Shown: in pieces, positions 45,084-53,144 of the stretch
How positions within the stretch are numbered: position 1 is the stretch's first letter
Layout of the letters: every line of letters starts with the position of its first letter
DNA from: an uncultured Aquimarina sp.
GTDB taxonomy: Bacteria; Bacteroidota; Bacteroidia; Flavobacteriales; Flavobacteriaceae
Assembly: GCA_947502885.1 (NCBI GenBank)
Contig: CANNBP010000010.1
Coordinates: 145,713-209,712, forward strand
Length of the DNA: 64,000 nucleotides
Reading direction: 5' to 3'
The notes under the pieces: generated by a model
Seen by the model: the letters and a program-made list of their open reading frames with translations, nothing else
Told to the model about the DNA's origin: nothing
The model's database searches: none
Program-made: the position numbers and the translations under genes

Positions 45084-47288
45084 ATGAGCTTGAATGAAAC
45101 TGACTTGCAAAGTGCATTAAAGACCCACTTTGGATTTAGTCAATTTAGAGGACTACAGGAAAAGGTAATAGAAAGTATTCTTAGAAAAGAAAATACTTTT
45201 GTAATAATGCCTACAGGCGGAGGAAAATCCCTATGTTATCAATTGCCTGCTTTAATGTGTAAAGGTACAGCTATTGTTGTGTCACCGTTGATCGCCTTGA
45301 TGAAAAATCAGGTAGATGCCATTCGTGGTATTTCATCAATAGATGGTATAGCGCATGTACTTAATTCGTCCCTTAATAAATCCGAAGTTAAGAGAGTTAA
45401 AGAGGATATCATTAATGGTGTGACCAAACTATTGTATGTGGCGCCCGAATCACTCACCAAAGAAGAATATGTAGATTTCTTAAAATCTCAAGAAATATCT
45501 TTTTTGGCAATCGATGAGGCACATTGCATTAGTGAATGGGGACATGATTTTAGACCCGAATATAGAAACTTACGAAGCATTATACATAGAATAGGAGACA
45601 AGATACCTATTATTGGACTTACGGCAACTGCTACTCCCAAGGTACAAGAAGATATTCTTAAAAATTTAGGGATGAGTAATGCCAATACGTTTAAGGCTTC
45701 TTTTAATCGACCAAATCTATTTTATGAGATACGTCCTAAAACAAAGAATGTAGATGCTGATATTACTCGTTTTGTTAAACAAAATAGTGGTAAAAGCGGT
45801 ATTATATATTGTTTGAGTAGGAAAAGGGTAGAGGAACTAGCACAAACCTTAGAAGTAAACGGGGTAAAAGCAGTTCCTTATCATGCTGGTCTGGATGCAA
45901 AAACTAGAGCAAAACATCAAGACATGTTTTTGATGGAGGATGTAGAGGTAGTTGTTGCTACAATTGCATTTGGTATGGGAATTGACAAACCTGATGTGCG
46001 TTTTGTAATTCATCATGATATGCCCAAAAGTATTGAGAGTTATTATCAAGAAACGGGTCGTGCAGGTCGTGATGGAGGAGAAGGTCACTGTTTGGCATAT
46101 TATGCATACAAGGATATAGAAAAATTAGAAAAGTTTATGAGCGGTAAGCCTGTGGCAGAACAGGAAATCGGTCACGCGCTTTTACAAGAGATAGTCGCTT
46201 TTGCAGAGACTTCAATATCGAGAAGAAAGTTTATTCTACACTATTTTGGCGAAGAATTTGACGGAGAAACAGGAGAAGGAGCGGATATGGATGACAACGT
46301 GCGTAATCCTAAGAAGAAGAATGAAGCCAAAGATGAAGTAAAACTACTGTTAGAAGTTGTTGCAAAAACCGGAGAAATATATAAATCAAAAGACCTTGTT
46401 AATACCCTTACAGGTAAGAGTAATGCCCTTATTATTTCTCATAAAACACATGAACAACCATTTTTTGGTACCGGTAAAGATCATGATGATAAATACTGGA
46501 TGGCTCTTGTTCGTCAAGTATTAGTAGCTGGGTATTTGCGTAAAGATATAGAGACCTACGGGGTGATTAGAATAACCAAAGAGGGTAAAGAATTTATAGC
46601 AAATCCGGTTAGTTTTATGATGACTGAAGATCATATATATAACCAAGCTGCAGATGATTCTATTATTACTGCGGCAAAGGCTGGGGGTAAAGGCGGAGGC
46701 GATGATAAACTAGCAGGTATGCTAAAAGATTTACGTAAAAAAGTAGCAAAGAAATTGGGTGTTCCTCCATTTGTGGTTTTTCAAGATCCCTCTATAGATG
46801 ATATGGCTTTAAAATATCCAATCAATATAGAAGAACTAGGAAATGTTCATGGAGTTGGAGAAGGAAAAGCTAAAAAGTACGGAAAAGAATTTGTAGCCCT
46901 TATAGCTAAATATGTTGATGATAATGATATTATGAGGCCTGACGACTTTGTTGTTAAAAGTACAGGTGCCAATAGTGGGCTTAAATTATATATCATACAA
47001 AATGTAGATCGTAAATTACCTCTTGATGATATTGCTGCAGCAAAAGGCATGGATATGACCGAATTCATTAAAGAAATGGAAGCGATTGTATACAGTGGTA
47101 CAAAGCTTAATATTGATTATTGGGTTGATGAGGTTCTAGATGAAGATCAACAAGAAGAAATTCATGATTATTTCTTAGAAGCAGAAAATGATAAAATAGA
47201 TGTTGCAATAGAAGAATTTGATGGGGATTATGATGATGAAGAATTGCGTCTATATCGAATAAAATTTATCAGTGAAGTAGCTAATTAA
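45084..47288 (+). CDS. recQ: ATP-dependent DNA helicase RecQ
   Basis: A 734-residue helicase acting in replication-fork repair and recombination. Walker A MPTGGGKSLC (Gly45-Ser49), DEAH box at 144-147 with following CISEWGHDFRPEY, ARTGR-like motif VI QETGRAGRDGG, RQC winged-helix region with the FFG segment, and a C-terminal HRDC domain. The 734-residue length exceeds E. coli RecQ (609): the extension after the HRDC is acidic, ends in DDEELRLYRIKFI and is common in Bacteroidetes. Divergent from kdsD. Ends at a bidirectional terminator. Confidence 0.96.
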   Translation: MSLNETDLQSALKTHFGFSQFRGLQEKVIESILRKENTFVIMPTGGGKSLCYQLPALMCKGTAIVVSPLIALMKNQVDAIRGISSIDGIAHVLNSSLNKSEVKRVKEDIINGVTKLLYVAPESLTKEEYVDFLKSQEISFLAIDEAHCISEWGHDFRPEYRNLRSIIHRIGDKIPIIGLTATATPKVQEDILKNLGMSNANTFKASFNRPNLFYEIRPKTKNVDADITRFVKQNSGKSGIIYCLSRKRVEELAQTLEVNGVKAVPYHAGLDAKTRAKHQDMFLMEDVEVVVATIAFGMGIDKPDVRFVIHHDMPKSIESYYQETGRAGRDGGEGHCLAYYAYKDIEKLEKFMSGKPVAEQEIGHALLQEIVAFAETSISRRKFILHYFGEEFDGETGEGADMDDNVRNPKKKNEAKDEVKLLLEVVAKTGEIYKSKDLVNTLTGKSNALIISHKTHEQPFFGTGKDHDDKYWMALVRQVLVAGYLRKDIETYGVIRITKEGKEFIANPVSFMMTEDHIYNQAADDSIITAAKAGGKGGGDDKLAGMLKDLRKKVAKKLGVPPFVVFQDPSIDDMALKYPINIEELGNVHGVGEGKAKKYGKEFVALIAKYVDDNDIMRPDDFVVKSTGANSGLKLYIIQNVDRKLPLDDIAAAKGMDMTEFIKEMEAIVYSGTKLNIDYWVDEVLDEDQQEEIHDYFLEAENDKIDVAIEEFDGDYDDEELRLYRIKFISEVAN

Positions 47289-47338
47289 AGCTGAAAATAA
47301 ATTTTATTACTAGAAAAAACGGTAGTAAGAGTTTAATT

Positions 47339-47380
47339 AAAAGGTTCGAGTTTATGTTTTAACATAAACTCGAACCTTTT
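47339..47380. terminator. Bidirectional terminator between recQ and outer-membrane protein gene
   Basis: Long stem of AAAAGGTTCGAGTTTATG and its complement around a 6-nt loop, ending in T4 (plus) and T run (minus). Fits the convergent genes. Confidence 0.9.
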
Positions 47381-47385
47381 ATATT

Positions 47386-48618
47386 TTATTTATTTCTGTT
47401 ACTCTTAGATAAGCTAATAGTTAGATAAAAACTTGTAGTAGAAAGAGTAGATTCAGAAAGAGCATCACTCAAAGCTTCTCTCTTAGCGATGTTTTTATCG
47501 GTGTATACTCTATATCCAACCTTAAAGCGTCCTGCTCCAAAACCACCTCCATAGAAGTAATCAAGAGTAGTACTTTCTACACTGTTAAATATTGATTCTG
47601 TACCTAAATCTTGATCTACAGAAAGTCCACCTTCAAAGAACACTTCAAAATTAGAACTTAAATAAAGATGAAACCTAGGAGCAAAAGCAACATTAATACT
47701 TTTAAAGTTTAATTCGGGACCGTCTATATCTGTGTCAGAGAAATTGGTTTGTTTGGTAGAAAAAGATCTATACGTTGACTCTAAGAAAAAACTCAGATCA
47801 ACTCCAAAAAACGGAATAAAAGTTTCTAAATAAATACCATACCTAGGAGCCAAAGTGTCATCGTAAATTATAGATTCTGTAGGATTAAGTTCTGATGGAT
47901 GAGAGAAACTAACAAAATCCAGAGTACCAATAAGACCTATTTTACTTTGGTTAAATCGTGTTTTAACGATATACGCAATCTTTGCTCCCTTACATTCATT
48001 ATACTCTTTAAAGTACTTTTTTAAATCTTTAAGAGTATAGGCTAATTCAGAAGCATCTTGTTTTCTGCAGCTTAGAGATTTTTGTAACTGTTCTCTAAAA
48101 AGAGTATTTTCTTTTGTGATAATTTTTTCTCCTACCTCTTCTTCTAAATCAGGAACATAATAGGTCTTGAAAACTAATAATTCGGGGTAAGCTATTTTTC
48201 TATCTGTATAAAAGAATCGATGTACATCATTTTTAGAGTACTGATATAGGGTTGCTTCACTTTTAAGGATTAATCTCAAAAATACTTTTTTAAGCTTTAG
48301 TCTAGGGTCTTTGTCTTTACTAGATTTTCCTACGGTGTCTCCTTGTAGGTCAAAGGCCATGATAAATCTTTTAAAAATATAATCTTGACCAACACCAAAC
48401 TCTTTGATGTCTTCAATTTTGCCAGTTTTGGGACTTGATGATATTGCTTTTTTCCATTCAAATTCTGTAGGGTTGGTTTCCCAAGGCATTTTTTTTATCA
48501 AACAATCCGTTCGTTTGCCGCTATTGTCAATAAAATATCCGGATTTATATATGCTCTGAGCCGAAGTAGAAAAAATAAAAAATAAAAGAAATGTTAATAA
48601 AGAGAGTAATAATTTCAT
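47386..48618 (-). CDS. Predicted outer-membrane beta-barrel protein
   Basis: A 410-residue exported protein. Signal peptide MKLLLSLLTFLLFFIFSTSA, then a domain of about 180 residues (SIYKSGYFIDNSGKRTDC, LIKKMPWETNP) and a C-terminal set of amphipathic strands (LAPRYGIYLETFIPFFGVD, GFGAGRFKVGYRVYTDK) ending in STTSFYLTISLSKSNRNK, as in outer-membrane barrels. The N-terminal YxSGYFIDNxGxxxxCLI pattern is known from uncharacterised Bacteroidetes tRNA-modification-unrelated lipo/outer membrane proteins; no function is assigned. The open frame extends 54 codons upstream, but the signal peptide fixes the start at 48618. Convergent with recQ. Confidence 0.75.
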   Translation of the reverse strand: MKLLLSLLTFLLFFIFSTSAQSIYKSGYFIDNSGKRTDCLIKKMPWETNPTEFEWKKAISSSPKTGKIEDIKEFGVGQDYIFKRFIMAFDLQGDTVGKSSKDKDPRLKLKKVFLRLILKSEATLYQYSKNDVHRFFYTDRKIAYPELLVFKTYYVPDLEEEVGEKIITKENTLFREQLQKSLSCRKQDASELAYTLKDLKKYFKEYNECKGAKIAYIVKTRFNQSKIGLIGTLDFVSFSHPSELNPTESIIYDDTLAPRYGIYLETFIPFFGVDLSFFLESTYRSFSTKQTNFSDTDIDGPELNFKSINVAFAPRFHLYLSSNFEVFFEGGLSVDQDLGTESIFNSVESTTLDYFYGGGFGAGRFKVGYRVYTDKNIAKREALSDALSESTLSTTSFYLTISLSKSNRNK

Positions 48619-48890
48619 TGCATAAACAATTTTAATTAGCTTATTGATTGGTAAAATAATTTGTTGTGAAAATTTTAGTAGTAGATTTCTTAATATTAAT
48701 AAGAAAACTACAACCTTTGTATAACAAACTAATTGTAGAATTATTGTCTTAGATTTTATTTTTGAATAATTATCAAACAAGCTGTTTAAATAACTAGATC
48801 ATTTGTAGAATACCTAATCTTAATTTTTATTTTTGAAAATATAAAATTAAAAAGCTATATATAACTACAGATCAACAAAAGACAATTAAT

Positions 48891-48898
48891 TATCTTTG
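48891..48898 (+). promoter_or_regulatory. -7 element of the PPIase gene
   Basis: TATCTTTG fits TAnnTTTG and lies 37 bp before the ATG at 48935. The upstream TTG is not seen. Confidence 0.45.
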
Positions 48899-48934
48899 CA
48901 GCTTAAAAAGTTAAAAAACTTAATATATATTGAC

Positions 48935-49867
48935 ATGGAAGAAGGATTATACGCAAAATTTAATACCACAAAAGGTGCAATTTTGGTTAATTTAGAATAT
49001 AAAAAAACACCAGGAACAGTAGGTAACTTTGTTGGTTTGGCAGAAGGTAACCTCGAGAATGAGGCAATTCCACAAGGAAAACCTTATTATGACGGATTAA
49101 AATTTCATAGAGTTATTGCTGATTTTATGATTCAAGGGGGAGATCCTCAAGGTACTGGTGCTGGTGGGCCTGGTTACCAATTTGATGATGAAATTCACCC
49201 AGACTTAAAGCATGATGGACCAGGAGTGCTGTCTATGGCAAATGCAGGACCAGGTACAAACGGAAGCCAGTTTTTTATAACACATGTAGAAACTTCTTGG
49301 TTAAATGGAAAGCATACGGTTTTTGGTAAAGTTGTAGAAGGACAAGATGTTGTAAATGCAATAGAGCAAGGTGATGAAATTCAAACTCTAGAAATACAGA
49401 GAGTTGGAGCAGATGCAGAAGCTTTTGATGCAACAGAAACATTTAGAAAATTTAATGGTGCAAAAGCAGAGCGTGAAGCAGCTGCTAAGAAAAAATCAGA
49501 AGAATTACTAGAGGAATTAGCAGCCGGATTTGATAAGACAGAAAGTGGTCTGAGATATAAAGTTTTTCAAAACGGAGAAGGAGTTAAGGCAGAAAAAGGG
49601 AAAACTGTATCTGTGCACTATAAAGGAAGTCTTACTGACGGTACAGTGTTTGATTCTTCTTATAAACGTAATCAACCTATTGATTTTCCATTAGGTGTAG
49701 GACAGGTAATTCCTGGATGGGATGAAGGTATTGGATTATTACAAGTAGGTGATAAAGCAAGATTCGTTATTCCTCCATACCTTGGATATGGAGAAAGAGG
49801 GGCGGGAGGAGTAATACCTCCAGATGCAACACTTATTTTTGATGTAGAACTTGTTGATGTAAAATAG
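48935..49867 (+). CDS. Fused cyclophilin-FKBP peptidyl-prolyl isomerase
   Basis: A 310-residue protein joining two unrelated PPIase folds. Residues ~1-165 are cyclophilin (FHRVIADFMIQGGDPQGTG, GPGVLSMANAGPGTNGSQFF, LNGKHTVFGKVV). A charged helical linker (AEREAAAKKKSEELLEEL) leads to an FKBP domain (SGLRYKVFQNGEG, VSVHYKGSLTDGTVFDSSY, PGWDEGIGLLQVG, YGERGAGGVIPPDATLIFDV). No signal peptide, so cytoplasmic. The frame is open back to a TTG at 48896, but that start lies within the promoter; the ATG at 48935 (MEEGLYAKFNTTKG) fits. Such fusions occur in Bacteroidetes. Own terminator follows. Confidence 0.92.
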   Translation: MEEGLYAKFNTTKGAILVNLEYKKTPGTVGNFVGLAEGNLENEAIPQGKPYYDGLKFHRVIADFMIQGGDPQGTGAGGPGYQFDDEIHPDLKHDGPGVLSMANAGPGTNGSQFFITHVETSWLNGKHTVFGKVVEGQDVVNAIEQGDEIQTLEIQRVGADAEAFDATETFRKFNGAKAEREAAAKKKSEELLEELAAGFDKTESGLRYKVFQNGEGVKAEKGKTVSVHYKGSLTDGTVFDSSYKRNQPIDFPLGVGQVIPGWDEGIGLLQVGDKARFVIPPYLGYGERGAGGVIPPDATLIFDVELVDVK

Positions 49868-49888
49868 ATGAGTTTTTAATATATTATG

Positions 49889-49924
49889 AAAGCCTTGGGT
49901 TACTAATCCAAGGCTTTTTTTGTT
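49889..49924 (+). terminator. Rho-independent terminator
   Basis: Stem AAGCCTTGG / CCAAGGCTT with loop GTTACTAAT, then T7. 22 bp after the PPIase stop. Confidence 0.9.
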
Positions 49925-50094
49925 TTACGATTAAGTGGCTAATAGGGTTTGTATAAAAAGATAGGAAGGATTATTAATGTAGTCTTAAAAAAGTTAAATT
50001 AATTTTTGATAAGGTTAACTTTTGTTAAATAACTGAATTTACTAAACTTAAGGATATTTTTTTTATATTTTATGCCAAATTATAACCCCCCGAA

Positions 50095-50898
50095 ATGAGA
50101 GTGAAGCAAAATTTTTTTGTGTGTTGGATTTTTTTTGCCAGCGTAAATATAGTTCTTGGACAAGGTCAAAATGATGTTTTAGCAGAGATTAATGATCAAA
50201 TAGAGATAATAGATAGTTATACCGAATTTGATACATTTTATTTGGACTCGGAAGAGTTTTTGGATAAAATGGTCGATCATGGAGCTGAGTTGAACGGATA
50301 CTATGAGCATGAACGTTTAAAAAAAATATCTAGAAAAATAGGTACACAAATTGCCGATATACTTACTACATTTTATTTTTGGAATGATCAATTGATTTAT
50401 GTGAATTATAAACAATGTCCTTATATGGAAACGGTAAATGAGAATGGTCAAAAAATATTAGATTATTCTAGTTTTTTTACTAAGTACGAATCGAAGCATT
50501 ACTTTAATAAGAATAAAGAGATTAAGAAAAGTACTATGGGGAAGCCTATAGATGGAGTTTCTGCACAAAAGGATTTTGTTAAGTACGCTGGTAAAATGAA
50601 AGGTCTTTTAGACAATAAATATTACAATAGAGATCTTTATGATGCTTTGCAAGGAAAATGGAGTTTTATTGAAAATACAGCCGATTATATTCTTTTTGAA
50701 GGTACGATGAGGTTTAATTTTTATAATGGAAGATTCGCAAACCGATTAAAAACAAGGATAGAAGATAACGTAATGATTTGTGTTTTTCCTGGTGATAATA
50801 AAATGTACAGATATAGAATTGATAGTGTAAACGAAGATATGTTAATACTTACTGACCTTTCTTCAAAAGAAGAGTTTAGATATGCAAAACTCGAATAA
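50095..50898 (+). CDS. Secreted protein of unknown function
   Basis: A 267-residue exported protein with signal peptide (MRVKQNFFVCWIFFASVNIV, cleaved near LGQ). The body has two loosely similar parts around IADILTTFYFWNDQLIYVNY and DALQGKWSFIENTADYILFE; the second half looks like a calycin/lipocalin-like strand series (MRFNFYNGRFANR, ILTDLSSKEEFRYAKLE). I do not recognise a family. It sits 12 bp before the DinB-like gene (counting to its ATG at 50911), so co-transcription is possible. Confidence 0.7.
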   Translation: MRVKQNFFVCWIFFASVNIVLGQGQNDVLAEINDQIEIIDSYTEFDTFYLDSEEFLDKMVDHGAELNGYYEHERLKKISRKIGTQIADILTTFYFWNDQLIYVNYKQCPYMETVNENGQKILDYSSFFTKYESKHYFNKNKEIKKSTMGKPIDGVSAQKDFVKYAGKMKGLLDNKYYNRDLYDALQGKWSFIENTADYILFEGTMRFNFYNGRFANRLKTRIEDNVMICVFPGDNKMYRYRIDSVNEDMLILTDLSSKEEFRYAKLE

Positions 50899-50910
50899 TC
50901 TTTGAGAAAA

Positions 50911-51426
50911 ATGAATAGAAGATATCCTATAGGCAAGTTCGAATGTCCACAGGTTGTTACACGAGTTCATATCGAAAGATGGATTAAAGATATCGAAGAG
51001 TTACCAGAAAAACTAACGCACTTAGTTTCTAATTTTGATACAACTCAACTAGAAACTTCATATAGAGATCAGGGTTGGACAGCAAGGCAATTGATTCATC
51101 ATATTCATGATAGTCATCATAATGGATACATAAGATTTAAATGGGCAATGACCGAAGAGACTCCCGTTATTAAGGCTTATAATGAAAAGTTGTGGGCAGA
51201 ATTGTTTGATACTAAATCAGCGCCTATTGATTTGTCTTTGAACCTTATTAGTGCCCTACATGCAAAGTGGACATATTTTTTAAAAGGATTATCTCAAGAA
51301 GATCTTAAAAAGAAATTTATACATCCAGAAGGTAATACACCTATCTCATTAGGAGAAGATATTGGCATTTATGCTTGGCATGGTAATCATCACCTTGCAC
51401 ATTTAGCACTAATAGCTAAATTATAA
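50911..51426 (+). CDS. DinB/YfiT-like putative metal-dependent hydrolase
   Basis: A 171-residue four-helix protein of the YfiT/BstA-type DinB superfamily (thiol transferase-like). RRYPIGKFECPQVVTRVHIE at the start is typical. Metal ligands visible: His in QLIHHIHDSHHNGY and WHGNHHLAHLALI. Relatives in Bacillus transfer bacillithiol or act as hydrolases; whether this organism makes bacillithiol cannot be seen. Frame is open to a TTG at 50902 but I use the ATG at 50911, which gives the family start MNRRYPIGKF. Likely operon with the secreted protein before it. Confidence 0.87.
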   Translation: MNRRYPIGKFECPQVVTRVHIERWIKDIEELPEKLTHLVSNFDTTQLETSYRDQGWTARQLIHHIHDSHHNGYIRFKWAMTEETPVIKAYNEKLWAELFDTKSAPIDLSLNLISALHAKWTYFLKGLSQEDLKKKFIHPEGNTPISLGEDIGIYAWHGNHHLAHLALIAKL

Positions 51427-51470
51427 TATGTGTTTGAATATAAATAAAGAGGGATTAAATATCGAAAACT

Positions 51471-52028
51471 CTATTCTTTCCACTTTATATTGCACCCAAT
51501 ACTAGGTTTTTGATTTTCAGAAACTTTTGCATTTCGAAGCACTGCATCCAAAGCTTGTCTTAGGTCTCTACCATTAACAGGTATGCCATTGCCTGGTCTA
51601 GAATCATCTAATTGTCCTCGATAAATTAATTTTAACTCAGCATCAAAAAGATAGATGTCAGGTGTACAAGCAGCATCGTATGCTTTGGCAACTTCTTGTG
51701 TTGAGTCAAATAAATACGGAAAAGTATAGTTGTTTTTTCTAGCTGTTTTCCACATTTCTTCAGGAGCGTCTTGAGGGTATTTTTCGATATCATTACTGCT
51801 AATTGCGACAAAACCAAATCCTTGTACACGATAATCATTTGCAATTCGTACAATTTCATCATTTATGTGAATTACAAAAGGGCAATGGTTACAAATAAAC
51901 ATAATTACAGTACCTTTTTCTCCTTGTACATTGTTTAGACCAACAGGGTCATTGGTGATCGTATCAACAAGTGTAAAATCTGGAGCTGTTGTACCAAGAG
52001 GTAACATATTTGAAGGAGTACGTGCCAT
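51471..52028 (-). CDS. Thioredoxin-like / AhpC-TSA family protein
   Basis: A 185-residue peroxiredoxin-like protein. N-terminal PLGTTAPDFTLVDTITNDP and the CxxC motif Cys46-Asn-His-Cys49 (FICNHCPF) are characteristic of the TlpA-like/AhpC-TSA branch often annotated as thioredoxin family protein. ACTPDIYLFDAELKLIYRGQ keeps the cis-proline region. No signal peptide or membrane anchor, so cytoplasmic. The C-terminus has one more Cys (IGCNIKW). Single gene, convergent with the DinB-like gene. Confidence 0.87.
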   Translation of the reverse strand: MARTPSNMLPLGTTAPDFTLVDTITNDPVGLNNVQGEKGTVIMFICNHCPFVIHINDEIVRIANDYRVQGFGFVAISSNDIEKYPQDAPEEMWKTARKNNYTFPYLFDSTQEVAKAYDAACTPDIYLFDAELKLIYRGQLDDSRPGNGIPVNGRDLRQALDAVLRNAKVSENQKPSIGCNIKWKE

Positions 52029-52256
52029 AATTATTTTTTTCGGTAATGATGATCTATTAAATAAGTCTCAAAAATACTATTTTAGTTACATTAAATTGAA
52101 AATTTAGCCTTCGAAAATAGAATGAATTAAGTAAGTTGTAGATTGTTTTTTTTGGGGGGTAAGAAAGATAACTTTTTAAATTTTGAGAGAAGTCAAAAGG
52201 TTTAAAATTTCTTGTAAGGGTGAAAAAGAAAAAATGTAAATTAAAATTTAAAGTAA

Positions 52257-53120
52257 ATGAAACTTGAAGAATGGAAAAAATCTGGACAATATTTTAATTA
52301 CAATGGGTACAATATTTTTTATAAAGAATCTGGAGAAGGAGAACCTTTAATACTAATTCATGGTTTTCCTACATCTTCATGGGACTGGAATAAACTTTGG
52401 GGTACTTTGATTAAAAAGTATAAAGTGTATACCATAGATATGTTGGGGTATGGTTTTTCTTCTAAACCTGTTGATTATAGCTATACAATAGCATCTCAAG
52501 TAGCATTATGGGAAGCTTTTTTAGAGCATAAAAGAGTAAGGACATTTCATATTTTGGCCCATGATTATGGAGATACTGTGGTGCAAGAAATGTTGGCAAG
52601 ATATAAAGAAGATTCTCGATATTTATTAGACATAAAGTCTGTGTGCTTTTTAAATGGAGGAATGTTTCCAGAAACCAACTTTCCAACAATAACTCAAAAA
52701 CTGTTATTAACCCCAATGGGTAGTATTCTTAAGCTTGTTATGGGAAGAAAAACATTAGCTAAAAATTTCAAAAAAATATTTGGAAAAAATACGCAAGCAA
52801 GTAAAAAAGAAATAGAAGAGTTTTGGCAGGTGATAGCTTATAATTCAGGAAAAAATGTGATTCCGAAGATTATACAGTATCTAAAAGAAAGAGACAAGTA
52901 TAAAATTAGGTGGCGAGAGGCAATACAGTATACGGCAATTCCAAAAATTTTGATTAATGGCGGTAGTGACCCTATTTCGGGAAAACATATGGCAACGTTT
53001 TATCAAGAGATTGTTCCCGATGCCAAAGTTGTTATATTAGAAGAAATAGGGCATTATCCACAAACTGAAGCTCCTCAAGAGGTGTTATTTTACTATTATA
53101 AATTTAGAGAAGAACTATAA
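52257..53120 (+). CDS. MEST-like alpha/beta hydrolase
   Basis: A 287-residue soluble hydrolase. Oxyanion loop HGFP (35-38), nucleophile in AHDYGD (Asp103, not Ser), acid Asp238 in GGSDPIS and His266 in EIGHYPQTE. Beyond this, SVCFLNGGMFPETNFP and IIQYLKERDKYKIRW are close to vertebrate MEST/PEG1, a member of the epoxide-hydrolase-like branch, from memory of the family. An Asp nucleophile predicts epoxide or haloalkane hydrolysis, not ester hydrolysis. Isolated gene, convergent with the M14 peptidase gene (24-bp gap). Natural substrate unknown. Confidence 0.88.
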   Translation: MKLEEWKKSGQYFNYNGYNIFYKESGEGEPLILIHGFPTSSWDWNKLWGTLIKKYKVYTIDMLGYGFSSKPVDYSYTIASQVALWEAFLEHKRVRTFHILAHDYGDTVVQEMLARYKEDSRYLLDIKSVCFLNGGMFPETNFPTITQKLLLTPMGSILKLVMGRKTLAKNFKKIFGKNTQASKKEIEEFWQVIAYNSGKNVIPKIIQYLKERDKYKIRWREAIQYTAIPKILINGGSDPISGKHMATFYQEIVPDAKVVILEEIGHYPQTEAPQEVLFYYYKFREEL

Positions 53121-53144
53121 TTTAGATATCTCAGATTTTGATGT

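Noticed and set aside
48619..48780. 54-codon N-terminal extension of the outer-membrane protein
   Set aside because: It places a second hydrophobic stretch before a perfect signal peptide; start moved to 48618.
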